Shown in pieces: positions 1 through 8,773 of a stretch of DNA of 64,000 nt. Origin of the DNA: Roseiterribacter gracilis (GTDB lineage: Bacteria; Pseudomonadota; Alphaproteobacteria; BOG-932; Roseiterribacteraceae); contig BOPV01000001.1 in the NCBI GenBank assembly GCA_018332375.1, positions 3,410,001 to 3,474,000 on the forward strand. The letters are read 5' to 3'. Position 1 is the first letter of the stretch, and each line of letters opens with the position of its first letter. Position numbers and translations under genes: made by a program. The notes under the pieces were generated by a model. That model was not told the DNA's origin, did no database searches, and was given only the letters and a program-made list of their open reading frames with translations.

Positions 1-174
1 CGCAGCAGCGTCGGTCGACGAATAGACGACGACTTTGCCCTCTTTCTCGGCCGCTTCGATCACTTTGGCGTAGTCGGCCGGATATCCAGCGGGCACGTCG
101 GCGGCAGTTGCGGCCAGCGACAAAGCAGTTGCCGACAAGAAAGCGAATGCAAATGTCGACCGGCGGAAATTCAT
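1..174 (-). CDS. ABC transporter substrate-binding protein, iron(III) type (partial, N-terminus only)
   Basis: Only the first 58 codons are in the window; the gene continues past base 1. I translated it by hand on the minus strand from the ATG at 174. It starts with MNFRRSTFAF and a hydrophobic stretch ending near ATAADVPAG, a Sec signal peptide. The mature start, with AEKEGKVVVYSSTDAA, is the usual first beta strand of Fbp-like extracellular solute-binding proteins, which carry ferric iron or small organic ligands to an ABC permease. It lies 22 bases downstream of the beta-propeller gene on the same strand, so it probably belongs to the same leftward operon. Family is fairly clear; the ligand is inferred and could equally be an organic acid or polyamine. 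Confidence 0.7.
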   Translation of the reverse strand, partial: MNFRRSTFAFAFLSATALSLAATAADVPAGYPADYAKVIEAAEKEGKVVVYSSTDAAA

Positions 175-196
175 GTCTGCAATCCTCGTGCTCTCT

Positions 197-1249
197 TCAA
201 CGACGCGCAAAGGTTAACACGGCAAAACTGTCAGGAAAGAAGCGATTGGCATAGAAGGGCGCCACCGCGCGATTGATCTTTTGCGTTGGATCCACCGTGC
301 CTTCCGCGGTCGCAACGAACAGTCGTTTGGTGACCGGGTCAAGCGCCATGGTGCGCGCCAACGGACGCGTCGTCAGAGCTTCAAGCAGTTCATAGTGATC
401 GGCGTCAATCTGCCGGTACAGAACCAGGTTTGCGTCAATCCCGTTGGAGCTGAAGATCGTCTGTTCGCCGGCGTCGTAGATGACGCCGTCATTGCCCCGT
501 CCGATTTCCAGTGTCGTTACGGTCGCGCCGGTTTCGCTGTCGAGTACGCCCAGCACGGGTTTGGCGCCACGGCAGCCGACGAACAGCCGATGGTGCGCTG
601 CATCAAAAGCAAGACCGGTCGGTTCGTCGCAGCCCTTGGTCGGATATTCGGCAAGGACCGTATGCTTGCGCGCGTCGATATGTGCGACCGCATTGCGATC
701 GCGTTGGGCGACGAAGAAGCCGCCTTTCCCGTCGGGCTGCGCGGCTTCGAGCTTCTCGCTTTCCATTTTCAGGATGGCAATGCGCCGGCCGGTGCGCGCA
801 TCCAGAAAGGCGATCTGCTTGCTGTCGCCCATCGTCACCGCGATCTGCTTGGTCACCGGCTCGTACAGCCCCGCGTCGGCATCGTCACCGAGTTTGATGC
901 GGTCGATCTTGTTCAAGGTCGAAAGCTGAAACACGGTCGAGCTTCCGTCGCCGTTCACCGTGTAGGCGCGATCGAACTCGGGAACGAGAATGATCGCATT
1001 TGCCCCTTTGGAGTCTTCGATCACTTTGACGACGCGATGCGCGGCTGCGTCGTAGACAGCCGCACCCTCGGCGCGGCGGCCGACGAAGAGCCGGTTCCGC
1101 GTTGCATCGAACGCGAGATAGTCCCAGCCGCTGACCTGGCCGGGGAGCGTGATCGCCTTCTCCAGTTGATAGAAGCCTTTGGCGGATGCAGGCCCCATCG
1201 TTGCGCAAAGACCGGCAGCCGCAAGAGCGGCAAGGGTGCGGCGCTTCAT
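197..1249 (-). CDS. Exported YncE-like beta-propeller protein (first of two)
   Basis: A 350-residue protein with an N-terminal signal peptide (MKRRTLAALAAAGLCATMG, cleavage near ASA-KG). The rest is a series of about 45-residue blade repeats with motifs such as NRLFVGRR, GLAFDAAHHRLFVGC and KRLFVATAEG, typical of YVTN/YncE-type seven-bladed propellers. Such proteins are periplasmic; E. coli YncE is induced with a TonB-dependent receptor under iron control, but the biochemical role of the family is not settled. Its ATG overlaps the stop of the preceding propeller gene by four bases (ATGA), indicating translational coupling. No enzymatic residues are evident. Function as a ligand- or protein-binding scaffold is an inference. 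Confidence 0.8.
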   Translation of the reverse strand: MKRRTLAALAAAGLCATMGPASAKGFYQLEKAITLPGQVSGWDYLAFDATRNRLFVGRRAEGAAVYDAAAHRVVKVIEDSKGANAIILVPEFDRAYTVNGDGSSTVFQLSTLNKIDRIKLGDDADAGLYEPVTKQIAVTMGDSKQIAFLDARTGRRIAILKMESEKLEAAQPDGKGGFFVAQRDRNAVAHIDARKHTVLAEYPTKGCDEPTGLAFDAAHHRLFVGCRGAKPVLGVLDSETGATVTTLEIGRGNDGVIYDAGEQTIFSSNGIDANLVLYRQIDADHYELLEALTTRPLARTMALDPVTKRLFVATAEGTVDPTQKINRAVAPFYANRFFPDSFAVLTFARR

Positions 1250-2301
1250 TGGGTTTTGCCCGTGGCCGGTGCGACCGCAAAATGCAGCACGGCGGCGCCA
1301 GTCTTTCCTTCGCCCGGCGACAGCGCGACGTAGAGACGGTTCAATTCCGGAACCAGAATTCCGGTCTTGGCGCCTTTTGCCGACGGAACGCGCGCGATCT
1401 CTTCGTAGCGGTCGGGGTCGTTCTGCTGGAAGACGCCGATATATCCCTCGCCGCCAAGCACGTAGATCCGCTTGTTGGCTTTATCGAAGATGACTTCGTC
1501 GGTCCGTTCCGGTGCGGTGAACGAAGCCACCGTCGCGCCGGTGTCGGCGTTCAGCACCAACAGCTTGCCCGGCTTGCGCGTTACGACGAACAGTCGCCGA
1601 TTGTCTTCGTCGAAGGCGAGCGGCGCGTTCTGTTCTGCTTCGCGGATCGGCCAGTTTGCAAGCACCGCATGGGTGCGCTTGTCGAGAACCGCCATGTAGT
1701 TCTTGCCGGTGACGTTGATGTACAGCCGATCGCCCTTCTGCTCGATGGCCATCGCTTCGACTTTGTCGGTGTCGAATTTGATCGCGCCATATTGCTTGCC
1801 GGTGACGGGATCGATCTCGATCAGAAACGTTTCTTTGAGCTTCGCGTCGCGGCCGCCGGTCACGACGTAGTAGCGTTTGCGCGACGGGTCGTAGCCGGCG
1901 GCGTCGGCGCCATGCGGCTTCAGCGCGATGGTGCCAACGATCTTGTAGCTGTTCGTATCGACGATGCGGCTTTGCGTCTCGCCGCTGTCGGTGACGATCA
2001 GCCGGTTTGCACCCGGCAGATAGAGCAACGAATGCGGTGTGTCGAAGCCAGCGACGGTCTTGCGCAGCTTGCCGGTGTCGAGATCGAACACTTCCAGCGT
2101 GTGGTGATCCTCGGCCGCAAGGAACAGACGGTTGCCGCGAATGTCGGCTGCGAAATGATCGAAGTCGCCGGTATAGCCGGGAAGTTCGGTGCGGCCGCTC
2201 AGTGTCAGCGGTTCGGCGGCCAACGCGGTCGCGCTGAAGCCGAGCGCCAGCAGCAATCCGGAAATCGCGCGGTGCAACATCGGTCTTGTGTCGACAGGCA
2301 T
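1246..2301 (-). CDS. Exported YncE-like beta-propeller protein (second of two)
   Basis: About 351 residues. A hydrophobic signal segment (LHRAISGLLLALGFSATALA) follows the start, then blades with NRLFLAAEDHHTLEVFDLDTG, NRLIVTDSGE and NRRLFVVTRKPG. It is a paralogue of its downstream neighbour, with the same fold and a similar length. I chose the ATG at 2301 because AGGGAG lies six bases upstream of it; an ATG at 2307 is also possible but would abut that ribosome binding site. The gene follows the tandem Cache-like gene by only 11 bases and overlaps the next propeller gene, so the three are probably one transcript. Two propellers beside a TonB receptor recall the E. coli yncD/yncE pairing, but the ligand is unknown. 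Confidence 0.8.
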   Translation of the reverse strand: MPVDTRPMLHRAISGLLLALGFSATALAAEPLTLSGRTELPGYTGDFDHFAADIRGNRLFLAAEDHHTLEVFDLDTGKLRKTVAGFDTPHSLLYLPGANRLIVTDSGETQSRIVDTNSYKIVGTIALKPHGADAAGYDPSRKRYYVVTGGRDAKLKETFLIEIDPVTGKQYGAIKFDTDKVEAMAIEQKGDRLYINVTGKNYMAVLDKRTHAVLANWPIREAEQNAPLAFDEDNRRLFVVTRKPGKLLVLNADTGATVASFTAPERTDEVIFDKANKRIYVLGGEGYIGVFQQNDPDRYEEIARVPSAKGAKTGILVPELNRLYVALSPGEGKTGAAVLHFAVAPATGKTQ

Positions 2302-2312
2302 GTTCATCTCCC

Positions 2313-3176
2313 TCAGTTCCGTTCTGCGATTTTGGCGACCGATGCGATCTGCGCTGCCATGTCGTCGCGGATCTTTTCCGCGCGTCGTTTCAGCGCCTGC
2401 TTGTCGTCGGATTTCTTGTAGGCAAATACGACGCCCAACGCGCCGATGCCCGTCTGCGCCTTGTCCAGCAGCGGCAGCTCGACTTCGAAGCGCTTGCCGT
2501 CGGTGCTCACTTCCAGATTGGTCTCGCCTTTGTCGATGACGCGCAGGTCGTCTTCGTCGGCCTTCTTGCCGATGCGACCGATATTCGAGGCGAGAATGAT
2601 GTTGTTCGCCGATCCGGGCGGCGTGACGTGCATGACCAGCAGGATCACGTCGCGGTATTTGTTCATCGTGTCGTCGACGAGCCGCTGCGCCGCGGGATAA
2701 GTCGGCACCGACGGATCGTACGGATACGGCTCGACCAGATTCTCGACATGCGAGATTCGGCGGCGCAGCTCGTCGCGAATTTCCGCGGCTTGTTTTGCGC
2801 GCGCCTGTTTGTTGTCGCCGCTCTTGTAGGGAAAGACGACGCCCAGGGCGCCGATCCGGTCGCCGCGCACGTCCAGCAGCGGCAACTCGACCTCGAATCG
2901 ATCGCCCGCCTGGTTGACTTCCAGCTTAGCCTTGCCGGTTCGGATGACGGCCAGATCGTCTTCATCGGCTGCTTTCCCGATGCGGCCGATATTCGAGGCG
3001 ATGATCACGTTCTCGCGACTCTTCGGCGGCGTGACGTGCATGGCGAGAACAAGCACGTCGCTGTGTTTGGCGACCGTCTGATCAACCAGATGCTGCGCGT
3101 AGGTGGATGGCTGGCCCTGCGCCGCCGCTGAAATGCTGAACAGGGCGCAGAACGCCCATGGCACGAAGCCTTTCAT
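2313..3176 (-). CDS. Exported protein with two tandem Cache-like domains, function unknown
   Basis: 287 residues. The start at 3176 is chosen because GGGAGGG lies just upstream and a signal peptide follows at once (MKGFVPWAFCALFSISAAAQ). The mature protein is an internal duplication: residues 26-146 and 162-282 align at an offset of 136, sharing SNIGRIGK.ADEDDL, FEVELPLLD and IGALGVVF.YK. The closing pattern (PLLD..G..IGALGVVF) resembles the last strands of Cache/PDC ligand-binding domains, but here there is no membrane anchor or signalling module. A one-domain relative is encoded at 11983-12543. It is the first gene of the leftward operon that contains the two propellers. I do not recognise a named family; the Cache assignment is an inference from the motif. 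Confidence 0.6.
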   Translation of the reverse strand: MKGFVPWAFCALFSISAAAQGQPSTYAQHLVDQTVAKHSDVLVLAMHVTPPKSRENVIIASNIGRIGKAADEDDLAVIRTGKAKLEVNQAGDRFEVELPLLDVRGDRIGALGVVFPYKSGDNKQARAKQAAEIRDELRRRISHVENLVEPYPYDPSVPTYPAAQRLVDDTMNKYRDVILLVMHVTPPGSANNIILASNIGRIGKKADEDDLRVIDKGETNLEVSTDGKRFEVELPLLDKAQTGIGALGVVFAYKKSDDKQALKRRAEKIRDDMAAQIASVAKIAERN

Positions 3177-3385
3177 CGATTCCCTCCCCAGGGTCATTTT
3201 TGGAGTTGCCGCGCAGCCGGCATTGGCGGCGGTGATAGGGAGGCAAACTGACTTCACCCTGAAGGTTTTCTGAACAAGCGTTCAGTTATGTCGATTTCGG
3301 TTGCCCACCTCGCACCGTCTATGTCTCGATTTGAACCGGTACTTCGGAGCGCCCGCCAAGAGGCGTTTTCCAGGGGAGGTGCCTG
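3177..3385. promoter_or_regulatory. Divergent promoter region with a palindrome at 3270-3285
   Basis: This 209-base gap separates the leftward Cache-like/propeller operon from the rightward response regulator operon, so both promoters must lie here. It contains the inverted repeat CTGAAC-AAGC-GTTCAG at 3270-3285, the size of a typical dimeric-repressor or response-regulator site. A ribosome binding site (GGGGAGGTGCCTG) precedes the response regulator ATG at 3386. I could not place a convincing -35/-10 pair. Confidence 0.45.
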
Positions 3386-4051
3386 ATGAAAATTCTGATT
3401 GTCGAAGACCAGCAACGACTCGGTCAGTTTCTCAAGCAGGGGCTTGTCGAACGCGCGTACACGGTCGAGTGGGTTCGCTGTTGCCGTGAAGCCGACGACG
3501 CGATTGCGGAAAACAGCTTCGACGTCGTCGTGCTGGACCTGAACCTGCCCGACGGAGATGGGCTGGATCTGCTGCGCGAATGGCGCGAAAGCGGCTTCAA
3601 CGAACCCGTGCTCATCCTCAGCGCGCGTGACGCCGTCGAGGATCGCATCAAAGGACTCGACCTGGGCGCCGACGACTATCTGCCCAAGCCGTTCAGCCTC
3701 GAAGAAGTCCTGGCGCATATACGCGCCTTGTTGCGCCGCCAGTCCGCCGTCAAGCGCGCGGTTCTGGAACATCGCGGCATCAAGCTCGACCTGCTGAGCC
3801 ACACCGTGCATCTGAACGGCGAGCCGGTTGACCTTACGAGCCGCGAATATGCGCTGCTCGAGATCTTCATGCAGAATGCCGGTCGCGTGCTGACGCGATC
3901 GTTGATCTCGGAGAAGATCTGGTCGTCGCATTGTGACGTCGATACCAATTTGCTCGACGTCTATATGAGCCGCTTGCGCGGCAAGCTTGAAACCACGCCC
4001 GAACGGCTATTGTTCAAGACCGTGCGCGGCGTCGGTTATCAGCTCCTGTGA
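3386..4051 (+). CDS. OmpR/PhoB-family response regulator
   Basis: 221 residues: an N-terminal receiver domain (about 1-115) and a C-terminal winged-helix DNA-binding domain (about 125-220). Receiver residues are visible: acidic pair E7/D8, phospho-acceptor D51 in VVVLDLNLPDGDG, and K101 in YLPKPF. The winged helix ends with FKTVRGVGYQLL, the standard OmpR-type wing. The sequence is closest in style to the metal-responsive CopR/CusR/IrlR branch, which is a family impression rather than proof. Its stop overlaps the GTG of the kinase by four bases. By position, it probably controls the TonB receptor and PstS-like genes downstream and perhaps the divergent operon. Confidence 0.92.
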   Translation: MKILIVEDQQRLGQFLKQGLVERAYTVEWVRCCREADDAIAENSFDVVVLDLNLPDGDGLDLLREWRESGFNEPVLILSARDAVEDRIKGLDLGADDYLPKPFSLEEVLAHIRALLRRQSAVKRAVLEHRGIKLDLLSHTVHLNGEPVDLTSREYALLEIFMQNAGRVLTRSLISEKIWSSHCDVDTNLLDVYMSRLRGKLETTPERLLFKTVRGVGYQLL

Positions 4052-5493
4052 AGTCGATCGGCACACGTCTGACTGTCTGGTACGCGCTCAGCGCGACCGC
4101 GACGCTCGTGTGCCTGTTCGTCGGCGGGTACTACCTGCTGCAAAGCCGGATGATTCATGGGCTCGACGTGTTGAATGCGGCCGAGTTCGAACAGATCAAG
4201 GCGCGCCTTGGGCCCGACTACGCCAATCTCGATGCGCGCGTCATCGACGAGCGGATTCGAGAAACGACCGAATATGCCTCGGTTCTGTTCTACATCACGG
4301 TCGAAGATCCGCGCACCGGCCTGCTTTTCTCATCGTCCAATCTGAACGGCCATCCGATCCCCGACGTGAAAGGGCTGCGCACGTTCGAGGTCGAAGTTCC
4401 CGACATCGGCGCGTTGCGCGTTGCCGAATTCATCCACCCGCCGTTCGACATCAGCGTCGGCACGTCGTTGCGCCCGGTGGGCGAAGTCATGCGCGGCTAT
4501 ATCCAGGTCTGCCTCGCACTCGTCGTCGCGATGTTGCTGGTCAGCGTCGCGATCGGGCACGGATTGAGCCATGTGCTGCTGCGACCGGTGCGGCTGATCA
4601 GTGAGACCGCGCGGCGCATCGGTTCGGACAATCTGAGCGAGCGGATTCCAGTCCCCGCCGTGCAGGACGAGATCTCGGACCTAGCGCGGTTGCTGAACCA
4701 GACGTTCGACCGGCTCGAATCCGCGTTTCATCAGATCTCCCGCTTTTCGGCGCAGGCGTCGCACGAACTGAAAACGCCGCTGTCGTTGATCCGGCTGCAC
4801 GCCGAGAAGCTGCTCGAAGACGGCGCTTTGGGGCCGACGTCCGAAGAGGCGGTGCAAGTGCAGCTCGAAGAGCTGGCGCGGCTGAACCAGATCATCGACG
4901 AACTGCTGTTTCTGTCGCGCGCTGAAGCGGGCGCCATCACGATCAACGCCAAAGCGCAACCGCCGGCACGGTTCCTAGAGAATTTCCGCCAGGACGCGTG
5001 CGTGCTGGCCGAACATCACGGTCGTCGCTTTCACCTGATCCAGGAAGGCGACGGGCAGGTCGTGTTCGAAGAAAAATGGATCCGGCAGGTGCTGTTGAAT
5101 CTGCTGACCAATGCGCTGCACGCGTCGCCACCGGGTGGCCGGATCACATTGCGCTCGACGTTGCGCGGCTCGACCTGGCGTGCCGCGGTCGAGGATGACG
5201 GGCCGGGCATCGAACCGGATCAGCTCGATCGGATTTTCGAGCCGTTCGTGCGTCTGGGTGCGAACAACGATGCGGGCAGCGGGCTTGGTCTCGCCATCTG
5301 TCGCAGCATTGTCGGTTTGCATCGCGGCAAAATCTTCGCCGAGCCGGGGCGCGGTGGTCGCGGTTTGTGCGTCGCGTTCGAGATTCCGGTCAACGAAATC
5401 GAATTGCAATCGCCGGTACATGTTGCCGGGGTAACGCAGCCCGCTGCACGCGCACCTGACGAACCAGTCCGGTATCGTTCAGGTTCGATTTAG
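4048..5493 (+). CDS. Membrane sensor histidine kinase, CusS/IrlS-like architecture
   Basis: 481 residues, starting at a GTG that overlaps the regulator stop. There are two membrane segments (about 9-31 and 151-172) flanking a periplasmic sensor loop of about 120 residues. These are followed by a HAMP linker (LLRPVRLISETARRIG), the H-box SHELKTPLSL with the phosphorylated histidine at H239, and an ATPase domain with N-, G1- and G2-like motifs (LLTNALHASP, EDDGPGI, GSGLGLAIC). It is the cognate partner of the preceding regulator. The periplasmic loop could sense the ligand directly or one of the exported binding proteins; that is inference. The C-terminal 30 residues after the kinase domain are probably unstructured. 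Confidence 0.92.
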   Translation: MKSIGTRLTVWYALSATATLVCLFVGGYYLLQSRMIHGLDVLNAAEFEQIKARLGPDYANLDARVIDERIRETTEYASVLFYITVEDPRTGLLFSSSNLNGHPIPDVKGLRTFEVEVPDIGALRVAEFIHPPFDISVGTSLRPVGEVMRGYIQVCLALVVAMLLVSVAIGHGLSHVLLRPVRLISETARRIGSDNLSERIPVPAVQDEISDLARLLNQTFDRLESAFHQISRFSAQASHELKTPLSLIRLHAEKLLEDGALGPTSEEAVQVQLEELARLNQIIDELLFLSRAEAGAITINAKAQPPARFLENFRQDACVLAEHHGRRFHLIQEGDGQVVFEEKWIRQVLLNLLTNALHASPPGGRITLRSTLRGSTWRAAVEDDGPGIEPDQLDRIFEPFVRLGANNDAGSGLGLAICRSIVGLHRGKIFAEPGRGGRGLCVAFEIPVNEIELQSPVHVAGVTQPAARAPDEPVRYRSGSI

Positions 5494-5559
5494 TTTGGCG
5501 GGCTACGACCCTGCGCGATCGGACAGCCGTACAAAAGAGCTGCCGACGGGGAGGAAGTC

Positions 5560-7836
5560 ATGCAGTCAACACGCGTGCCCGTCGCGACGGCGCAGCACAT
5601 GCTGCGCGCGCCCGCTTCACGATCCATTCTCGTAGGCCTTTCGATTGCCGGTGCAGCCTTGCTGCCCCTGCAGCGCGCAAACGCGCAGAGCGCGACCGAA
5701 TCCCAGATGGAAGAAGTCATCGTGACCGGCCGCTTTATCGGCTCGGGCGCGACCAGCGCCACCAAGCTCGACATCCCGGTTCGCGACACGCCCTATTCGG
5801 TTGCGTCCTATACCGACGCGTTCATGCGAGCGATCGAGACGACCAAAGTCGCCGATCTCTATCGCTACATGACCGGCGTCCAGCGCGCCGGCAATACCGG
5901 CTATGATCTTGCCATTCGCGGGTTCAAGGCATCGGGCACCGATCGCAACGCGCTGATGGTCGATGGGTTGCCCGGCCTGACCGTGCGCTTCGGATCGCCA
6001 CCGACGGTTGGCACCGACCATATCGAACTCGTCAAAGGTCCTGCGTCGATCCTGTACGGGCAGGTGCAGCCGGGCGGGTTCGTCAACATCATCACCAAGA
6101 AACCGCGCGACGAAGCAGCCAACGTGATTGGTTTGCGCGGCACGTCCGGCCTTGCCAGCAACAGCTCGGACAATGTGCTGGGCTACGAAGTCACCGCCGA
6201 CCTGACCGGCCCGGTCGATGCCGAGAAGCGCGTTCTGTATCGGCTGATCACCGAGTATGGCTACGACAACACGTTCCGCACCGCGTCGTACGAGCGGCCG
6301 ATATATCTCAGCCCCAGCGTCACGTGGCGTATCACCGACAGCACGGTCGCAACCGTGCTGCTCGAATATCGCAGCGTGAAGACGTCGTACGACACCTACA
6401 TGGTCGCGCCCAACCTGGATGCGTCGCAGATCCCGGCGACCACGACGCGCTATCAATCGCCGAGCGACGTGCAGAAAGAATGGGGTGGCACCGCAACCCT
6501 GTTGCTGCAGCACAAATTTTCCAACGACATCAAACTGAACCTGTCCTATCGCGGCGTCGTCCATCGCGACACGGCGATCGGGTACGACGTCAACGCGATT
6601 CTGCCGAACCAGCAGGAAGTTTCGATCCGCGCGCGCAACCAGCTCAACAAGCGCGAATATCATTTCGGCGACCTGAACCTGGTTGCGCCGTTCGAAACCG
6701 GGCCGTTCCAGCACAAGCTGGTGGTCGGTACGAATCTCGGGCGCGAAACGCTCGATACCAACCGGCTGCAATTCTTCAACATCCCGACCACGCCGGCGAC
6801 CGTCGCCGGGCCGCATGCGGGCGCGCTGAACATCTTCGCGCCGAGCTATGTCGGCATTCTGCCGCGCGACGCCTATCCGCTGGTCAATCCGACGACGCCG
6901 ACCGCGCTCAACGATCGCTATACGTCGTCGCAGGCCTATGGCGGCTATCTCGCCGACCTGATCACGATCACGGAAAACTGGAAGGCGCAGTTCGGCATCC
7001 GCTACGCGCGCGAAAGACAATCGCTGAAAGAGCTGCGCATCGCGGGCGTGCCGACCACCGCGTCGGACAATGACGACGTGCTGCCGCAAGGCGGCTTGAT
7101 CTACCAGCCGAGCAAAGACTGGTCGTTCTACGGCAGCTACAGCACCTCCTTCGTGCCGGCGCCGGCCAGCTCGCAGGACATCAACGGCACCAATCCGTTC
7201 GTTCCGACCACGGCGCATGCGATCGAATTCGGCGTCAAAGCCGACCTGTTCAACAACCGCGCCAACGCCACGCTGGCCTGGTTCAAGATCGACAAGCAGA
7301 ACGTGCTCAGCACGTTCAGCGGCGGGACCTGTCCCGCTTCGATCGGCACGTGCTCGCAGCAAGTCGGCGCTGAACGATCGACCGGCGTCGAATTCGAAGT
7401 CAGCGCGTCGCCGCTCGACAATTGGCAGTTGACGGTCGGCTACGGCTACACCGACGCGAAAGTCGTGAAGTCGACGATCGTGCAGCAGAACGGCGCCGCG
7501 CTGACCAACATCCCCAAGCACAACGCGCATCTGTGGACACGGTACGATCTCGCCGACGGCATGTTGGCGGGGCTCGGCTTCGGTCTCGGCATCGCCTATA
7601 CCGGCGACCGTCCAGGCCTGTTGCCCACCGCGACCAGCAACAGTCCGCTGACCTTGCCCAGCTACACCGTCGTTGATCTCGGCCTCTATTACGTCGCCGA
7701 GCGCTACGACCTTACCTTCAAGATTTCGAACCTGTTCGACCGGCGCTATTTCGAAAGCACCGGGTTCACCGGCCAGACGCAGATCGTTCCTGGCCAGCCG
7801 CGTATTGCGGTTCTGTCGGCGCGCGTGCGCTTCTGA
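5560..7836 (+). CDS. TonB-dependent outer-membrane receptor, siderophore type
   Basis: 758 residues behind a good ribosome binding site (GGGGAGGAAG). A signal peptide ends near RANAQ-SA, and a TonB-box-like MEEVIVTG follows. The plug domain (about 60-180) carries IRGFKASGTDRNALMVDG and IELVKGPASILYGQ, then the 22-strand barrel runs to a C-terminal aromatic-ended strand (IAVLSARVRF). The plug motifs and the length are those of the FhuA/FpvA/FcuA siderophore-receptor class. It imports a ligand across the outer membrane using TonB-ExbBD energy. It is directly downstream of the two-component genes and one base before the first PstS-like gene, so receptor and binding proteins are very likely one transcript. 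The ligand is unknown; an iron or other metal chelate is the most natural guess. Confidence 0.92.
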   Translation: MQSTRVPVATAQHMLRAPASRSILVGLSIAGAALLPLQRANAQSATESQMEEVIVTGRFIGSGATSATKLDIPVRDTPYSVASYTDAFMRAIETTKVADLYRYMTGVQRAGNTGYDLAIRGFKASGTDRNALMVDGLPGLTVRFGSPPTVGTDHIELVKGPASILYGQVQPGGFVNIITKKPRDEAANVIGLRGTSGLASNSSDNVLGYEVTADLTGPVDAEKRVLYRLITEYGYDNTFRTASYERPIYLSPSVTWRITDSTVATVLLEYRSVKTSYDTYMVAPNLDASQIPATTTRYQSPSDVQKEWGGTATLLLQHKFSNDIKLNLSYRGVVHRDTAIGYDVNAILPNQQEVSIRARNQLNKREYHFGDLNLVAPFETGPFQHKLVVGTNLGRETLDTNRLQFFNIPTTPATVAGPHAGALNIFAPSYVGILPRDAYPLVNPTTPTALNDRYTSSQAYGGYLADLITITENWKAQFGIRYARERQSLKELRIAGVPTTASDNDDVLPQGGLIYQPSKDWSFYGSYSTSFVPAPASSQDINGTNPFVPTTAHAIEFGVKADLFNNRANATLAWFKIDKQNVLSTFSGGTCPASIGTCSQQVGAERSTGVEFEVSASPLDNWQLTVGYGYTDAKVVKSTIVQQNGAALTNIPKHNAHLWTRYDLADGMLAGLGFGLGIAYTGDRPGLLPTATSNSPLTLPSYTVVDLGLYYVAERYDLTFKISNLFDRRYFESTGFTGQTQIVPGQPRIAVLSARVRF

Positions 7837-7837
7837 C

Positions 7838-8773
7838 GTGCGCGCGGGATTGATGCTTGCACTTCTGGCTTTGCCGGCGTCGTCGTACGGCACGCCGTCC
7901 TACATCACGCCGGCGGGTGCGGTGCGCGTCGTCGGGTACAACGATATGCAGGGCATGCTCGACGCGTTGAATGCCCGCTTCATCGCGTTGCATCCCGGCA
8001 CGCAATTCGACCTGGTGCTGAAAGGCACGCGTACGGCGCCGCAGGCGCTGGCGCGCGGCAGTTCGGCCTTTGCGCCGATGGGGGCCGAATTCTCGGACGC
8101 AGAGCTTGCCGACTATCGCGCCGTCGCCGGCGGCGACCCGATTCAGTTTCGTGTCGCGCATGCATCGCTCAACCCGGCGGCCAAGTCGGGCCCGCTCGCC
8201 ATCTTCGTGCACCGCGACAACCCGCTTCCGTCGCTGACGCTCGAACAGGTGATGCGTATCTTTGCCGAGCAGCCCGACCGGCTGTCGACCTGGTCACAGC
8301 TCGGACTGGGCCGGCATGCGATTCATCCGATCGGCCTGCACGCGACCACAGCGCTGGCGCTGTTTCTGCAGCGGCACAAATTCGGCGGTCGTCCCTATAC
8401 CAGCCTGATCACCACCTTTCCGCAGTCGGCCGACGTCATCCGCGCCGTCGGCGAGGACCGTGACGCGATCGGCTTTGCTGCGATGAACCTCGCCACGCCG
8501 CAGGTTCGGGTCGTGCCGCTGGTTGCGTGCGTGGATATGCGCCCGTCGTCGGGCAGCGAAGAAGACATTGTTGCGGGCGTCTATCCGCTCGATCGCCATC
8601 TCTACATCTATGCGCGCCAACCGATCGAGCCGCTGGTCGCCGCCTATCTGCGGCTTGTCCTGTCGCGCGAGGGGCAACGCGTGATCGCGCAAGAGGCGCT
8701 GCAGTATCTGCCGCTCAACGACGCCGAGATCGCGGTTGAGCTGGCCAAACTTCCGGAAGCGAGGGCGCAATGA
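7838..8773 (+). CDS. PstS-like exported substrate-binding protein, paralogue 1 of 4
   Basis: About 311 residues from a GTG start one base after the receptor stop; an ATG at 7853 would give a similar signal peptide (MLALLALPASSYG). The body follows the type II periplasmic binding fold of PstS-like proteins: VRVVGYNDMQGMLDALNARF at the start, a hinge-proximal FVHRDNPL, then STWSQLGLG and the C-terminal YPLDRHLYIYARQP with EGQRVIAQEALQYLPL. It shares these landmarks with the next three genes but is the most diverged. Its stop overlaps the next ATG (ATGA). No PstC/PstA/PstB genes are nearby, so it is not an ordinary phosphate ABC component. Confidence 0.75.
   Translation: MRAGLMLALLALPASSYGTPSYITPAGAVRVVGYNDMQGMLDALNARFIALHPGTQFDLVLKGTRTAPQALARGSSAFAPMGAEFSDAELADYRAVAGGDPIQFRVAHASLNPAAKSGPLAIFVHRDNPLPSLTLEQVMRIFAEQPDRLSTWSQLGLGRHAIHPIGLHATTALALFLQRHKFGGRPYTSLITTFPQSADVIRAVGEDRDAIGFAAMNLATPQVRVVPLVACVDMRPSSGSEEDIVAGVYPLDRHLYIYARQPIEPLVAAYLRLVLSREGQRVIAQEALQYLPLNDAEIAVELAKLPEARAQ

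Noticed and set aside
5617..7893. A 758-codon open frame antisense to the siderophore-type receptor
   Set aside because: It mirrors the receptor gene almost exactly, is arginine/valine rich with no recognisable domain, and arises from codon bias at high GC.
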